Shown: positions 33,806 to 45,993 of the stretch, piece by piece
Position numbering within the stretch: position 1 is the stretch's first letter
Layout: the number at the start of each line of letters is the position of its first letter
Source of the DNA: Dillenia suffruticosa
Lineage: Eukaryota > Streptophyta > Magnoliopsida > Dilleniales > Dilleniaceae
Length of the DNA: 64,000 bases
Assembly (NCBI GenBank): GCA_033439265.1
Contig: JAVTVX010000012.1
Location: 10,529,001-10,593,000 of the forward strand
Direction of reading: 5' to 3'
The notes under the pieces: generated by a model
What the model was told of the DNA's origin: nothing
The model's input: the letters and a program-made list of their open reading frames with translations, nothing else
The model's database searches: none
Program-made: the position numbers and the translations under genes

Positions 33806-35565
33806 ATGACAGAACCAAAAATGGTTTCTGCCTCGCAAACAAAGCCTCATGTAGTATGTATTCCATTCCCAGCTCAAGGCCACATAAACCCAATGATGCA
33901 ACTAGCCAAGCTTCTTCACTCAAGAGGCTTCTATGTGACCTTTGTCAACACTGAGTTCAATCACAGGCGCTTAATAAAGTCCAAAGGTCCAGATTTCTTG
34001 AGGGGTTTTTCAGATTTTCAGTTTGAGACTATACCGGATGGCTTGCCGGAATCTGACAAGGATGCTACACAGGATGCTCCTCTACTATGTGATTCGACCA
34101 GAAGGAATTGTTTAGAACCATTTTATGAGCTATTAAATAAGTTGAATTCTTTTCCTGAATTGCCTGCAGTTTCTTGCATAATTTCTGATGGTGTTATGAG
34201 TTTTGCTATTAAGGCAGCGGGGATGATTGGTGTTCCTGAAGTTCAGTTTTGGACAGCTTCTGCCTGTGGCTTTATGGGTTATTTGCAGTATGAAGAACTC
34301 ATCAAGCGAGAGATTGTTCCATTTAAAGGTACACTTTTATACTTACCTTGGGACGCATAAATTGTGTTGCGTTTCCGATTCATTTTCTTTCGATATAATT
34401 TATGAATTCCATTTTGACTAACTTGATAGTCAGGACATAATATATAAATCTGGAATTTTTCACCTTAGCAGTTAAGAATCAATTTTTTTCTATCCGTATG
34501 AACTCCTAGAAATTGATATATTGATAATTTACATAATTTAGATATCTCACATGGGTAGAACACTCAAATTAATTGGTGTTCTTGTGCTCAGAAAAAAGGG
34601 AAATGAAGATGCTTTTTCCTCTTGAAACTCATACTTCTCCTTTTTGTGTCTCAGATGAAAACTTTGATAAAGACGGGACACTTGATACAAGTATTGATTG
34701 GATAGCAGGCATGAAAAGCATCCGGCTTAAGGACATACCCAGTTTTATCAGAACTACTAATTCTAATGATATAATGCTCAATTTCATGGGCAGTGAAGCT
34801 CAAAATTGCCTGAATTCTTCAGCAATCATATTAAACACTTTTGACTCCTTAGAACATGAAGTTCTAGAGATCATTGCATCGAATTTCCCTAACATATATG
34901 CCGTCGGTCCCCTACAGTTACTCAACAAACTTTTGGCTGATAGTCCACTGAAGTCATTTAGGTCAAACTTGTGGCAAGAAGACTACAAGTGTCTCGAATG
35001 GTTAGACAAGAGAGAACAAAACTCTGTAGTGTATGTTAACTATGGTTGCGTGACTGTGATGTCTGATGAACACTTGAAGGAATTCGCGTGGGGACTAGCC
35101 AATAGTAGGTCTCCATTTCTGTGGGTAATTCGACCTGATTTAGTCATGGGTGATTCAGCTGTGTTGCCTGTTGAATTCCTTGAACAAATCAAGGACAGAG
35201 CATTGCTCGTGAGTTGGTGTCCACAAGATCAAGTACTTGTTCATCCGGCAATTGGGGTTTTTCTGACTCATTGTGGTTGGAATTCAATGGTGGAGAGTAT
35301 TTGTGGTGGTGTGCCTCTGATTTGCTGGCCTTTTTTTGCGGAGCAACACACAAATTGTCGATATGCTTGTACGGAGTGGGGGCTTGGCATGGAGGCTTCA
35401 CATGATGTGAAGCGCGAGGAGATTGAGTCTCTTGTTAGGGAAATGATGGAAGCGAGGAGTAAAGCTAGTGAGTGGAAGAGGAAAGCAGAAGCGGCTGCTG
35501 ACTTTGGAGGATCATCTTATTGCAATTTTGAAAAATTCATCAAGGAGGTTGTCTCTTTGAAGTGA
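33806..35565 (+). CDS. UDP-glucosyltransferase, UGT85A type (gene A)
   Basis: Two exons, 33806-34328 and 34655-35565, with a phase-1 GT-AG intron of 326 bases at the usual UGT85 position, encode 477 residues (family about 480). It should transfer glucose from UDP-glucose to a small acceptor in the cytosol. Database relatives are often named 7-deoxyloganetin glucosyltransferase-like, but the acceptor cannot be read from sequence. Catalytic His26 lies in '[18 protein letters not shown]', and its Asp partner is Asp128 in 'CIISDGVM'. The PSPG box is residues 362-405, '[11 protein letters not shown]' to 'PFFAEQ', with Trp at box position 22 and Gln at 44, the UDP-glucose pattern. Compared with gene B the C-terminus lacks several residues after 'EMMEA'. 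Start: ATG at 33806 with CACC before it; ATG at 33821 is an alternative five codons later. No stops or shifts were seen. Confidence 0.92.
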
Positions 35566-35942
35566 ACATGAGAGACTAGTAAAAATAGGGGTGATCTTAG
35601 AGGTGTTTCGAAAGTAGCCTCTATTTGTACCGAGGATTATTGTACAATAATCGAAGATAAAATTTCATACTTGAAATGTCAAAAATAATTTTCTCAAAAT
35701 CTAGAGTTGAATCATTAATTATTTTTTTAAAATCTAAGATTGAATCATTAACTCTTTTAATACACAAGTCTAACAAGCAGTCACATATGGATTTGCTTTT
35801 TATTTTCACAATATAAGAATTTTGAATATAATAAATGATCTAAATTTTCAAAAACTCTCAATAATGGATAATCCCTTGTTTTTGGTAAAAGAATATACAT
35901 ATATTTCTTCTCTCTTTTTTAGTAAAAATGTGTTAGATTTAT
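35566..35942. other. 3' flank of UGT gene A
   Basis: AT-rich 3' untranslated and intergenic sequence up to the solo LTR. A near-repeat AAAATCTAGAGTTGAATCATTAA / AAAATCTAAGATTGAATCATTAA lies at about 35695-35752. Confidence 0.4.
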
Positions 35943-38171
35943 TGTCACACTCTAACTCTCAGATCGAGTACGCGACAACCGTCGCGTTATCTCAGAATAT
36001 GAATGAACTTAATCCGTACACCAAAGTTTCGCAAGACATTCATGATATCCATCCACTTTTTCAAAAATAATCCAATATTTCTAACAAATCAAAATATATT
36101 TATCACACAACAAAAGAATTAACTCAATCTATCCGTGTTCAAAACATACATATATAAGGTCAACCCAACCATTCAAATTCAAATACATGCACAAGGCCAA
36201 CCCAGCCATTCCAATCAAATCCTCAAATATAAAATAAATCCATACTCAAGAGATTCATATCAAATTCTATCGATCACAATTCCCAAAAATTTTCAAAAAA
36301 ATAAAATGGAGATTTTCATTTTAAGTAGACAAATCATAATCAAATCTCATATAAAAAGAAAAAACATAACACAAAATAGGTTTCCAAAACCGTTACAAAG
36401 TTTACCTTCACTTGGGTCCACTAATAAATATTTCAAACCAAAACAAGATTATATACCAAAAGAGTTCTCCGAAGGTGGTCTACCCAAGTCCGATACTAGA
36501 CGACCACAACTCTCAACTACATATCATCTGAAAAAAAAAAAAATAGAGATAAGAGGGATGAATACAAACAATACCCAGTGAGCGGAGTGACAGATTATGA
36601 GAATAAATGATGGGTGATTGTAGATATATCAAATATAATTTCAAACCATTGTCATTAGATCTATAAATTTCATAACTTCATACCAAATATCAAGTTCAAA
36701 TGAACTTAAATAAATCATGAATAATAAAATTTATACATCCGATATACATTTATATTTTTTTCAAAATTCATGGGGATACCAAAATAATAATTCCCGACAA
36801 TGGTCTATCGCGACCAAGGACGGAACTGTCAAGAGTTTCCATATTTTTCCAACTCACAAATACTCCCAACCTTGGCGTTGGCTCGGACCTCCCTTGGGGT
36901 TACTACTAAGCTAGTCCGAGGAATAATACTAATGGTCTTGGAAATACCTCTCGAGCGTAGCTATCTCCCAAGACAAATGCCCCAAACCACATTGTCCCGT
37001 CGGGCCACACCTTGGGAAGAATGACTATAGCCATTATTCAAGCACCATTTCACAAATCTCAGACTATATATCAAAATGTGCCACAATAGTTCAACATTAC
37101 TCAAATTTTGAATTCAATACTAATATATTCAATATGGTCAATAAATATGACACATTAATTCAATAAAATACTTGAATGTATATTTCGTTACAAATTCTCT
37201 TTTTTTGGGACATTCCACAACCACAAATTAATTTATAAATTAATTTTAAAAATATTTAAAAAAATCAAGTAAACTATTTTCTCATTCAAAGTCGTAATCG
37301 TGTATCCACTCACATTTTGAGAGGGTAACTACTCCCAATTCACAATCCAATCCAAGGTAAATTTCTCTTAACCTTTTAATTGTCTCAACCTAAACTAATA
37401 AATACAAATTTATCATTTAATCACAAACTAACACTAGAAAAAATCAATATTTTCCATACAACCTAAATTCTAATTTTCCAAAATTCATCAATCCATCATG
37501 TAATTTCATCAAACTACATCACCAAGTTAGGGAAATAATTTCTCTTTCAAGATTTTCTCAAATTTTAACACTACATATACTTTATGTCAAAATTCCTAAA
37601 CTTTAATCTTCCGATCTCAATATAAAATTTATATACTAGCAAAATACACTCAAATTTAAGATAATGGAAGAAAAATTATCTTACTTGAATTATCAATTTT
37701 ATCTTTTGGTCACATCACCTTCAAACCCTAATTTTTCTTTCTCTACAAAAATCTCAAATTTCAACATAAATCCAAAATTTATGTCAAAATAATGAAAACC
37801 CAAGTTTAGGAAGAAATATTATCTCTATTGAAAACACCAATTTCATCCCTTGTTAAATCACTCCAAATTTTAGATTTTTCTCTCTCTAGAAAAATTTGAA
37901 TTTTTTCCTAGATTCAACCTCATATGGTGTTTGTTTAAGGGTTTAAAATTTAGATCTATGAGTGTTTGGGATTTTTGATCAAGACAGAGGGAGTGGGTGA
38001 GCCGAGAGGGATGTGGGGGAGAGAATGAGAAGGTTTTGGGGGTGGGGCTCTCGGGTGAAAGGGGAAATGTGAGGGAGGGGAGAGAGAGAGTAAGAATAAA
38101 AGGTAAAGTGGGGGTAGTGGGTGGTGGTGAGACCCACTTGTGTATTTTTTTTTTTTGGTCTTGGAATTACA
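35943..38171 (-). mobile_element. Solo LTR, copy i of a 2.2-2.6-kb LTR family
   Basis: Read on the minus strand it begins TGTAATTCCAAGACC, ends GAGTGTGACA, and is bounded by the perfect duplication ATAAA (TTTAT on plus, 35938-35942 and 38172-38176). It shares ordered blocks with 40165-42735 and 42736-45188: a CT-rich leader-like start, 'GTGAGTGGATA', 'AATGGCTATAGTCATTC..CC', a 'GACGGG' block, and a final 'GAGATAACGCGACGG'. There is no primer site, polypurine tract or internal domain, so this is a solo LTR. ORFs inside are spurious. Confidence 0.78.
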
Positions 38172-38176
38172 TTTAT

Positions 38177-38864
38177 TTACATGCATCAAAAGCGTGGTAA
38201 TTCACAAAATTGAATAGTTCAGAATTTTTGATTAAATGTCTCGATATTTAGGTCTTCAAAACTCAACCGAATTACGAATTCACTCATATGGATCGCTCGA
38301 TCGAGATGGTGATTACAAAATTGAATCATCATCACTATATCACGACATCTCAATCCAAAGTTTCGTGAACTCAATGATAGGAGAAATTTTCTCACTCGAA
38401 AATTTCTTAATCTCTTGATTTTCCTACTCAGAGAATGTCTTTCTCTCAACTTCCCTTTCTTGGCAACCTGTTCTCTAGAAAAAATAAAAAATCAAATGAC
38501 GTCACCTTAGAGAAGTTAAATCACACATAATAAGTGAGATGATGGGAAAGATATATTTGGGAGTTATTGATCATTGGTTAATTACTCATTTCAAATTTAA
38601 TCTTTTTTTTTTTACTTGTGGTAAAAGTCCTTGGTGGGCATTTTTACTAACAAAAAAAATAAAAGAAAATTCTTACTTTTCACCAAAAAAAATAAAACGA
38701 AATTCTTACATTTTACCAAAAAAAAAAAACTATCTCATTTTGAAATTCAAGGGTTAAGAATTAGTTTTTACATCAAATTACTCCCCCTTTTTCTTTGACC
38801 CTTATGGTTTGAATTTCAAAAGTTGTGTTGAGTGGGGTCAAACCAGATGACTCAAACTCATTTC
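38177..38864. other. Intergenic sequence between solo LTR and SINE B
   Basis: No gene was recognised. Short A-rich near-repeats (AAAATTCTTAC...CCAAAAAAAA) occur at 38665-38730. Confidence 0.35.
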
Positions 38865-39059
38865 TTTTTTTTTTATACCTTGATTTGATCGGTGTTCAAT
38901 ATCTAAAATTTTACTCTGATTAATCCGAATCGACCATTATAAGGTCCATTTTGGATGCGAGTCTCCCAATATTATTTTTTTAGTATCCAGAGAGAGTTGA
39001 ACTCCCGATTTGGTTAAAAAAATGAAAATATCCATCCCACCTACACCAATAAATATAGG
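38865..39059 (-). mobile_element. SINE copy B, full length
   Basis: 195 bases, with the poly(A) tail seen as a T-run at the left. Flanks TGACTCAAACTCATTTC (38848-38864) and TGACTCATACTCATTTC (39060-39076) form a 17-bp target duplication with one mismatch. On the minus strand it starts with a tRNA-like part with an AGTTCAACTC box-B region, then 'GGATTAATCAG' and a 3' end like the other copies. No protein is encoded; it would need LINE machinery to move. Confidence 0.82.
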
Positions 39060-40003
39060 TGACTCATACTCATTTCCAACATGTACGGAACAGTGCTATA
39101 CGCTGGTGAGTTTAGGCCAAAAGTAATTTTTAAGGTATAATAAATCATTCTGCATTGCAGCACAAACTTTCCAATGCTAGAAGGATATGCTCAAAAGCAA
39201 AAAGGATCAAAAGAAAAAAAATCAAAATAATAGATTAAAAAAAAGATCATAATATGGGAAAAATGTAGATGACGTGTTCTACATCGTGCACGTAGACTAG
39301 GTGAGAAGAATTACATGGGATGCCTTACTCATCTTCTTGCCAAAAAGGTTACAGTTTGAGACTATACCAGATGGTCAACTACAATCTGACCGCAATGCAA
39401 ACCAAGATCTTGTCTTGCTCACCCATGCGGCCCTGAACAATTTTCTTTCCACATTTCGAGAATTAATAGATAAGTTGAATTAACGAGATTAGGTTGAAAA
39501 AAGTTTTTTGACCATCTGGTGTAGTCTCAATTTTCTTGGCCATTAATTTGTCTGATTTTCTTGACTCCAATGCAAATCAGACAACACACTCTCCGTCATT
39601 TTTTGACATGAGAGAAACTTATCAATAAATAGATAATGTGAACCAAGATCCAATTTTCTGTCAATTTGAATAATAAGCATCAATTTTCTTGTTCATCCAC
39701 AACGGCGGACATCCACACAACTTCACTTTCCTCCTGGATTAGTGACAAAATCATTAAACTTTTTTAACCAAAATTTTGATTTTAAGTTTTGAAAATATAA
39801 AAAATAAGTGCAAATCGTTTTTTTAATGGAACCAGTCAAAACCAATAAATAAAAAAGAGAGAGAAGACATCGTGTGAACAAGAGAACGTGCTATCTCATC
39901 CATCTATTGGCATTTTTCTATCACATTGCGGATGGAACTCAACGATGGAAAATGTTTGTTACGGTGTTCCAATGACAGGTCCGCCTTTTCTTTGTGAGTA
40001 ACC

Positions 40004-40164
40004 TACTCTTTTTTTTTATTTTGTAAATGAACATGTATCCGCAGTTGTGATCTGACTTCAACTAATCTGATTTAAAAGTTATTAGATTTTGTTTAAGATG
40101 AGTTCTTTCAACATAAATTTTGAATATAAAATTTAATTAAAAAACTTAATATTTTTACTCACTA
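40004..40164. other. Spacer between PSPG fragment and solo LTR ii
   Basis: After the PSPG piece the sequence reads GTGAGT, and before the C-terminal piece it reads TTGCGCAG. Without the LTRs this would be a short segment with GT-AG ends, although UGT85 genes normally have no intron here. It may be chance. Confidence 0.25.
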
Positions 40165-42735
40165 TGTAGCACCGAGAACATAAAAGTCAAAGAAAAAAAA
40201 AAGTAAAGTCAACAACGAACACACTCTCTCTCTTCCCTCTCCCCTCACTTTCCCGATCACCCGAAGCAATTTTTTTTCCTCTTATCCTTCTCTTTCACCT
40301 CTCACCCTCTCCATCTCTCACTCTCTCCCTCTCCTTCAGCTTCTCTCTCTCCCTCTATCACTCTCATCCATTGAACCACCTCAACCATTCCCCAAAACTC
40401 CAATGGAAGCTGCGATGGAAGAGATTTTGAGGAAAATCTAAGATTTTCACACGAAGGGAAATTTAGGGATTTTTGGAATCCAACACCTCCGACTTCGAAA
40501 TTAAGATAATTTCTTACTCAAAATCTTGTATTTAGTTTCATTTATACTAGATTTGGGTTTAATATTGAGATTCCATGAATGTTGGTAGAGGAACCAAAAA
40601 CCCTAGGGTTGTGAAATATTGAGTTTAGGGTTTTGATTTATGGAAATAACATGCTCAACTATCTGCATTTGCCTGAGTATTGGAAGTGCCAGAATCAAAT
40701 GGAAACTCTAAATTTTCCTGCAATATGGATGGTTGTGTAGTCTGTGATCTTTGTACTATAACTCCTGCTACACTGCTGAAAATTGAATGGGATTTATTTT
40801 TGCTAAAACTAAACTTCTAGAGTTTTAAAATGACATATGACTCAAAGGTTTCGTTGAAAATAGAATTTTTGGTGAATTTTTGAAGTAGCATGAATTCTAC
40901 AGAAAATCCATTTTGTGTTCTATTCTGGTCGTGAGATTTGTCGCGTATTTGAGCTATTTTCAAGGTAAATTTAGGTTTAAGTGTAAACATGAAAGTTATA
41001 GATCCATATTTTATCTTTAAATTGAGACTTGAATCACTTAAATCCGATAAGTATGGTGAAGTTATGATCATTTTTCCAGGACTGCGCATATTGAGTTATA
41101 AATTCTGGTCTATGATATTTATAGATTTAGATACTTTTGTACGGTTTGAATATGTTAAGAACATAAACATAAATGTTATAGTTTTATGTCTAAATTTTAA
41201 GTAAAAATTGAAATTTTTATAATCTGAGAAGTGTAGATCAAGATACGGTCATTTTTCTATAACATGTTGTGTCGGAAATTATTAGAAAGTTAGGAATTTG
41301 TGATATATTGAAAAGAACCAATTTACTCTAGTATCAGTATACGATTTAATGATTAAATTGTGACCAATGTCTTAGGTTAAGACATTCAAAATTAGAGAAT
41401 AGGTTGGATTTGTTTCGATTTGGGAATTGAGAGTGATTATCCTCCCAAAATATAAGTGGATGGTTCATTGTATTTTAAATGAGCAAAATGATTTTGATTT
41501 TTTTTATAAATAGCTTTAAATGTTTTTATATGATTTTTGTATAAATTTTTATGATTGTGGGATATTCTAAAATGAGAATTAAACTATATATGCATCCATA
41601 TTATCTGTAAATGAACTTGTGCCATACTAAGTTTGAAATTATGTTCATGATTGTGATATGTGATTTGGAAATTTGATTTTTGAATTATGGCACATTGAAT
41701 GAGGATTGGATATTTGTGAAATGATGGTACAATGAAAATGGCTATAGTCATTTCTTCCCTCCATGGAGTGACCCGACGGGGTGATGCAGTGGGGTTGGTA
41801 GACCATGGGATGTAGCTGAATGTGTGTGGTACGCCGAGACATGAGCGGCACATTCATGGCTGGATAAAATACCCACGGGCGTGGGATAGTTGGACGTACC
41901 TCCAATGAGAGTCCACGGACAACGTCAAGGATGAGGGCAATTTCCCACCTTCATCGCTCATTTATTGTCATAACACCATTGCACTTTATTTACCGAGTAT
42001 TCTCAATACTCACCAATCTCTCATATTTTTTAGAGGAAGTTTAGGTGGGAGACATCGATTTGGAACCGGTGAAAGATATTATTTTGCTGAAATTATATAG
42101 GTATTGATGGTGTAGGTTTTATTTTTGGATTGATGTAGTATAACCCATGGAAGAAAACAATTATATTATTCTTTTGATTTGCATTTGATTGATACTTGTT
42201 TTATCTCTTGGGGCAAGTATTGATAGAATCCATATTTGGTTATTGTGAAACTTGTTTCATTTTGTTTAAAACTTTGCTTTTGAAAAATTTATTGTTATTG
42301 TGACATTTGAACTTTACTTGTGAATACATATGGTATTTGAGAAAATTTTATTAATATTTCTTTGATCGGCCGAGATGGCTTTTTGCATATATTTCATTTT
42401 AATTAGCTGGGATGGTCTCCTGCATATCTATTGTGATAAAATGGACTGAGATGATACTTGTATACTGTTGAGTTGTATATGGAGGAAAGGGTGTTGAAAA
42501 CTGTCTGGAAGGCTGGGTTGGCCAAATTGCATGCGTGGTGTACACGGATGGATCCGGTGGATCCTCTGTTTTGTGTGTCTTTGCATGCCTTTGATAATTG
42601 ATGACCTAGGAGGGTCATTTGAATATTTTTAAATTATTTTTGAATCAGAATAAACATATTGAATGTTTTGTGTTATCCCGGTTTGGGGAGATACTGTCCG
42701 TTTACCGAGACAATGCAATGGTTGTTGTGTACTCA

Positions 42736-45188
42736 TGTAATACCTATAAAAAAAATAGAGAGGGAGAGACGTAGCGTTTTAAACCAAAATGCCGCGTCTC
42801 CCCCACCCAGCCCTAATCCCTTTCATTCTCTCTCTCCCGATTCTCTCTCTCTCCCTCTCCCGATTCTCTCTCTCTCCGCCTCCCTCTGTCGTGCCTCCCT
42901 TACTCACCAACAAGCTCCACCGCACACAGCAGTCTTCCTCCTCCGTCTCTCTCTCTCTCTCTCTGTTTCGCGCTCTGCTCTCTCTCTCACGCGTGCATGA
43001 ACAGTCTCTCCCTTGCTCGCTCGCGCGCGATAGCTTCTCTCTCCCTTGCTCGCTCGCGCGCGACAACTTCTCTCTCCCTTGCTCGCTCGCGCACGACTGC
43101 TTCTCTCTCCATTGCTCGCTCGCGCACGCTACTCCCTTCGACCACCACCCTTCTGCAACCTTCGCAGAAGCCCCAAGCCGGCAGTAGCAGCATGCCCTCG
43201 AAAACCCTAGGCCGACTGCGGATCCATCTCTGTGTAGGTAAAAACGGATTTCTGAATTCTATTTCTAGAGTTCCGATTTTTCTATATGATTAAACTAACT
43301 TACCATACCTTGTTTCAGTAAAGAAGCACCGCAGATCACCAATAGGACTGAGGAGACATTTGAACGAGGATGTGAAATATGAAAACCCTAGGTGAGGGAA
43401 ATTCTAATCCCTTCGATAAATTGAGTGAATCTAGAGTTAAATCTAAAGTGAAGGAATCTGTATATGTTTAGCATGTATGTTAGATTCAATTAGAACGTAT
43501 TTCTTGACATCTTATATGTGATTATTAAGGTTAAGTATAGGATTTTATATGAATTAGGTTGTTTGATAAAAAGAAGCATACTAAGGGACGATAGAATCAT
43601 ATTAGGTTAGATAGAATAGTTTTCCCAGAGTTTAATTTGATTGTAAATTTTGATATTGATTAGGTTAAATCTATTGGGGGTTTGAAAGAAATCAATTCGA
43701 ATTTGATTGAAAAGTAGAGAGTGAATACCCTCTCTGGAGGTGAGTGGATAGTCCGTTGTGTTATAAATGAGTAAAAACTGTTTTAAATTATTAAGTGATT
43801 TTGAATGATCTTTACATGATTTTTATGAAATCATTTGTGATTGTGGGATATCTGGAATGGAAATTTGAATTACGAATGCATTCTATGTAATTATCAATGA
43901 ATCTATGCCATTTGCATTTGATATTGAATTTGTAAATATTTGTAGCATGAATTTTGGAATTGTTTGATGAAATATTGCACATTGACTGTAATTTGAATGA
44001 TTATGAAATGATGTTGCGCGAGTGTAATGGCTATAGTCATTCCCTCCACGGAGCGACCTAACGGGGTGACGTGGGTGGGGTTTTATTGCGAGAGAGGTGT
44101 ACGCGGCCTCTTCTCTGTCGCGTTGGACTATCCAGATTGCACCCCGATAAGGTACGAGCCAATGTCAAGGAAGGGGGTAGTATTTTGAAATACTGAAATG
44201 GAAAACCCCTTGGTGGGCTTCCGTCCGGGTTCAGCCAAACTCAAGACGGAAGTGATTTCGATTGGACCCTTGTAATTTTCAAAAGAAATAATTGATGTGG
44301 ATGCATACTTTGTGAACTATCTGATTTATTAAGAATGCTTTTACATATAAAGTGTTATTTACGAGATATGCTTTGGTTTTCCCACATTCACCCTTCATTT
44401 ATCACACAATCATACCATTGCACTCCACTCACTGAGTATTCCCCAATACTCACCCCTCTTTTCACATTTTACATAGAATACTTAGTGCGGAGCCTACACG
44501 GGGATTGAAGCCTGCGAAGGATTTTTGCTGTTTTTGTAGGTATTATAGTGATATAGGGTTATTTTAGTTGATTTGAAAATCCATGGAAGGGAAGACTTGT
44601 ATAATTCTTTTGGTATGAATTAAATCAATACTTGTTTCATATATGGGAGTAAGTATTGATGGAATCCTTATATAATTTGTGTTGGAATTCGTACGAAATT
44701 TGTTCATTTTCTCTTAACTCTCATTTGGGACATTTGGATTGAAATTCTAAATTTCGATACTTTATTTTGATTTTGTGAAATTCTGTACATCTCATACCGC
44801 TTGGATTTTACTGATACCAGCTCGTTTCTTCATGCGAGTGTTAGTAAAATGCTGCGATTATGATTTGAGACTTCTTTTGTTTTAAATACTTTAATTGTGA
44901 TGAAAATTCTGAAACGGTTGGAATGGCCAATTTTGCATGCGTGCATGTACAGGAACCCCCGTCCCATTTGTGTGTAGACGCATGCTTGTGTGTACAGGGA
45001 TGAACCGGATGAGTCATTTGCATATGTATTGTTATATGATTTTCCTATTTCTTATAGAGTTGTGTATTGGATGAGTTGTTGAACTGATTTGTAGTCTTAC
45101 GAAATCTCGGTATATGGGGAGATTCTGTCCATATATTGAGATAACGCGGCGGCTATTGCGTGGTCGATTCGAGGATTGGAGCGTAACA
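42736..45188 (+). mobile_element. Solo LTR copy iii, inserted in copy ii
   Basis: TGTAATACCTATAAA to GGAGCGTAACA, 2453 bases, flanked by ACTCA (42731-42735) and ACTCG (45189-45193), a 5-bp duplication with one mismatch. Its start matches copy i (TGTAATTCC), and its end (GAGATAACGCGGCGGCTATTG) matches copy i's GAGATAACGCGACGGTTGTCG. It has a GC/CT-rich 5' part with a 33-bp tandem repeat. No coding domains were found; ORFs at 42659-43293 are low-complexity readings of this part. Confidence 0.68.
43003..43134 (+). repeat. 33-bp tandem repeat, four units
   Basis: The unit 'TCTCTCCCTTGCTCGCTCGC' followed by 'GCGCGA..' recurs four times at exact 33-base spacing, with changes mainly in the last third. 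Because 33 is divisible by 3, every frame stays open and produces 11-residue repeats on both strands. These are not evidence of genes. Confidence 0.85.
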
Positions 45189-45475
45189 ACTCGACTCGAG
45201 AATCGGGATGTGACTAAATTGAACGTTCAACCTTACTAATTTGTTGGTATGCTTGCGCAGTGAGGATTATTGGTGTCGAGGCCATGCAAGATGTGAACAC
45301 ATGAAGAAATTGAGGACATTAGAAAGAAGACAATGGAATTGGAGAAAGGGAAGAGGATGAGAGGCAATGCTCTTCAATGGACAAATAAAGGAGAAGAAGC
45401 TACTGATTTTGGATGATCATCCTCCATCAACTTTGATAGTTTGATCGGAGAGTTTCTCAATCATCAAGTCTAACC

Positions 45476-45993
45476 ATATCACCTTTAAGAGAATATGCCT
45501 AAGCCTAAGTTCCTGTAAGAGAATATGCCCTTCCATCATTGAAAATCACAGCATCCCCCAAAAGGAATCGGGGATTCTAGTCATCACAAAGAGTATATTT
45601 CTTGTTTGAAACAAAATATCTGGTGCATTTGTGGAAGGTGACAGAAAAATTGCCCGTGGATGGGGAGATTTTTTTTTTTTTAATTACTTTGGGTACAATA
45701 CATATTTGAATTCCGAGTGTCCATGGTTCTCATCATTGATTATTTGAAAATATCCATAAAGAAATGCTAAATAGCACAGAAAAGACGATGGAGATTTATC
45801 CCTCATGTTCTTTTGAAAAGTTTGAAAAAATCGATATAAATATTCGGAACGGTGTAGCATATTTGTTTTACAAAATCCAAATGAAAAATTAATCTTAGAC
45901 CGGGACAGATTGTCATGTTGAATGTCAAATATGACCCCAGTGCACCCGTCATCTTCCATTTTCTAAGAATATAATTACTAACTTATCGCTTTC
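45476..45993. other. Intergenic sequence before UGT gene B
   Basis: A minus-strand frame of 91 codons (45684-45959) shows no recognised motif or splice context. Nothing else is supported. Confidence 0.35.

Larger units (their letters stand above)
40165..45212 (+). mobile_element. Solo LTR copy ii, interrupted by copy iii
   Basis: It begins TGTAGCACCGAGAAC and follows copies i and iii block by block: CT-rich part 40220-40370, 'AACCCTAGGG', 'CAAAATATAAGTGGATGG', 'AATGGCTATAGTCATTTC', 'GACCCGACGGGGTGA', 'TTTACCGAGACAATGCAATGG'. At 42735 copy iii enters, and the last 20 or so bases of copy ii resume at 45189 as 'CTCGACTCGAGAATCGGGATGTGAC'. A possible short duplication ACTA flanks it (40161-40164, 45213-45216), which is weak. 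Host insertion site: the pseudo-UGT. Confidence 0.65.
39345..45475 (+). pseudogene. Third UGT85-type gene, fragmented (pseudo-UGT)
   Basis: Three pieces in order and on the same strand. 39345-39483 matches the N-terminal region ('[20 protein letters not shown]', 'FRELIDKLN'). 39903-40003 matches the PSPG box ('[18 protein letters not shown]', His and Trp kept, Pro-rich end altered). 45260-45475 matches the C-terminus ('GVEAMQDV', 'EEIEDI', 'KGKRMRGNALQWTNKGEEA', stop after 'FLNHQV'). Nested solo LTRs (40165-45212) lie between pieces 2 and 3; most of the protein between pieces 1 and 2 is deleted. There is a frameshift near 45302 and a stop at 45413-45415. Its C-terminus keeps the GKRMRGNA stretch as in gene B. 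Confidence 0.8.

Noticed and set aside
36135..37024. ORFs of 148, 65 and 74 codons
   Set aside because: They lie within the minus-strand solo LTR and show no domain.
42659..43293. Several overlapping ORFs on both strands, rich in Ser/Leu/Arg
   Set aside because: They are translations of CT-rich sequence and a 33-base repeat, which keep all frames open; they fall inside a solo LTR.
40003..45259. GTGAGT...GCAG as a real second intron of the broken UGT
   Set aside because: UGT85 genes lack an intron here, the flanking codons do not join in frame with the expected protein, and nested LTRs fill the space.
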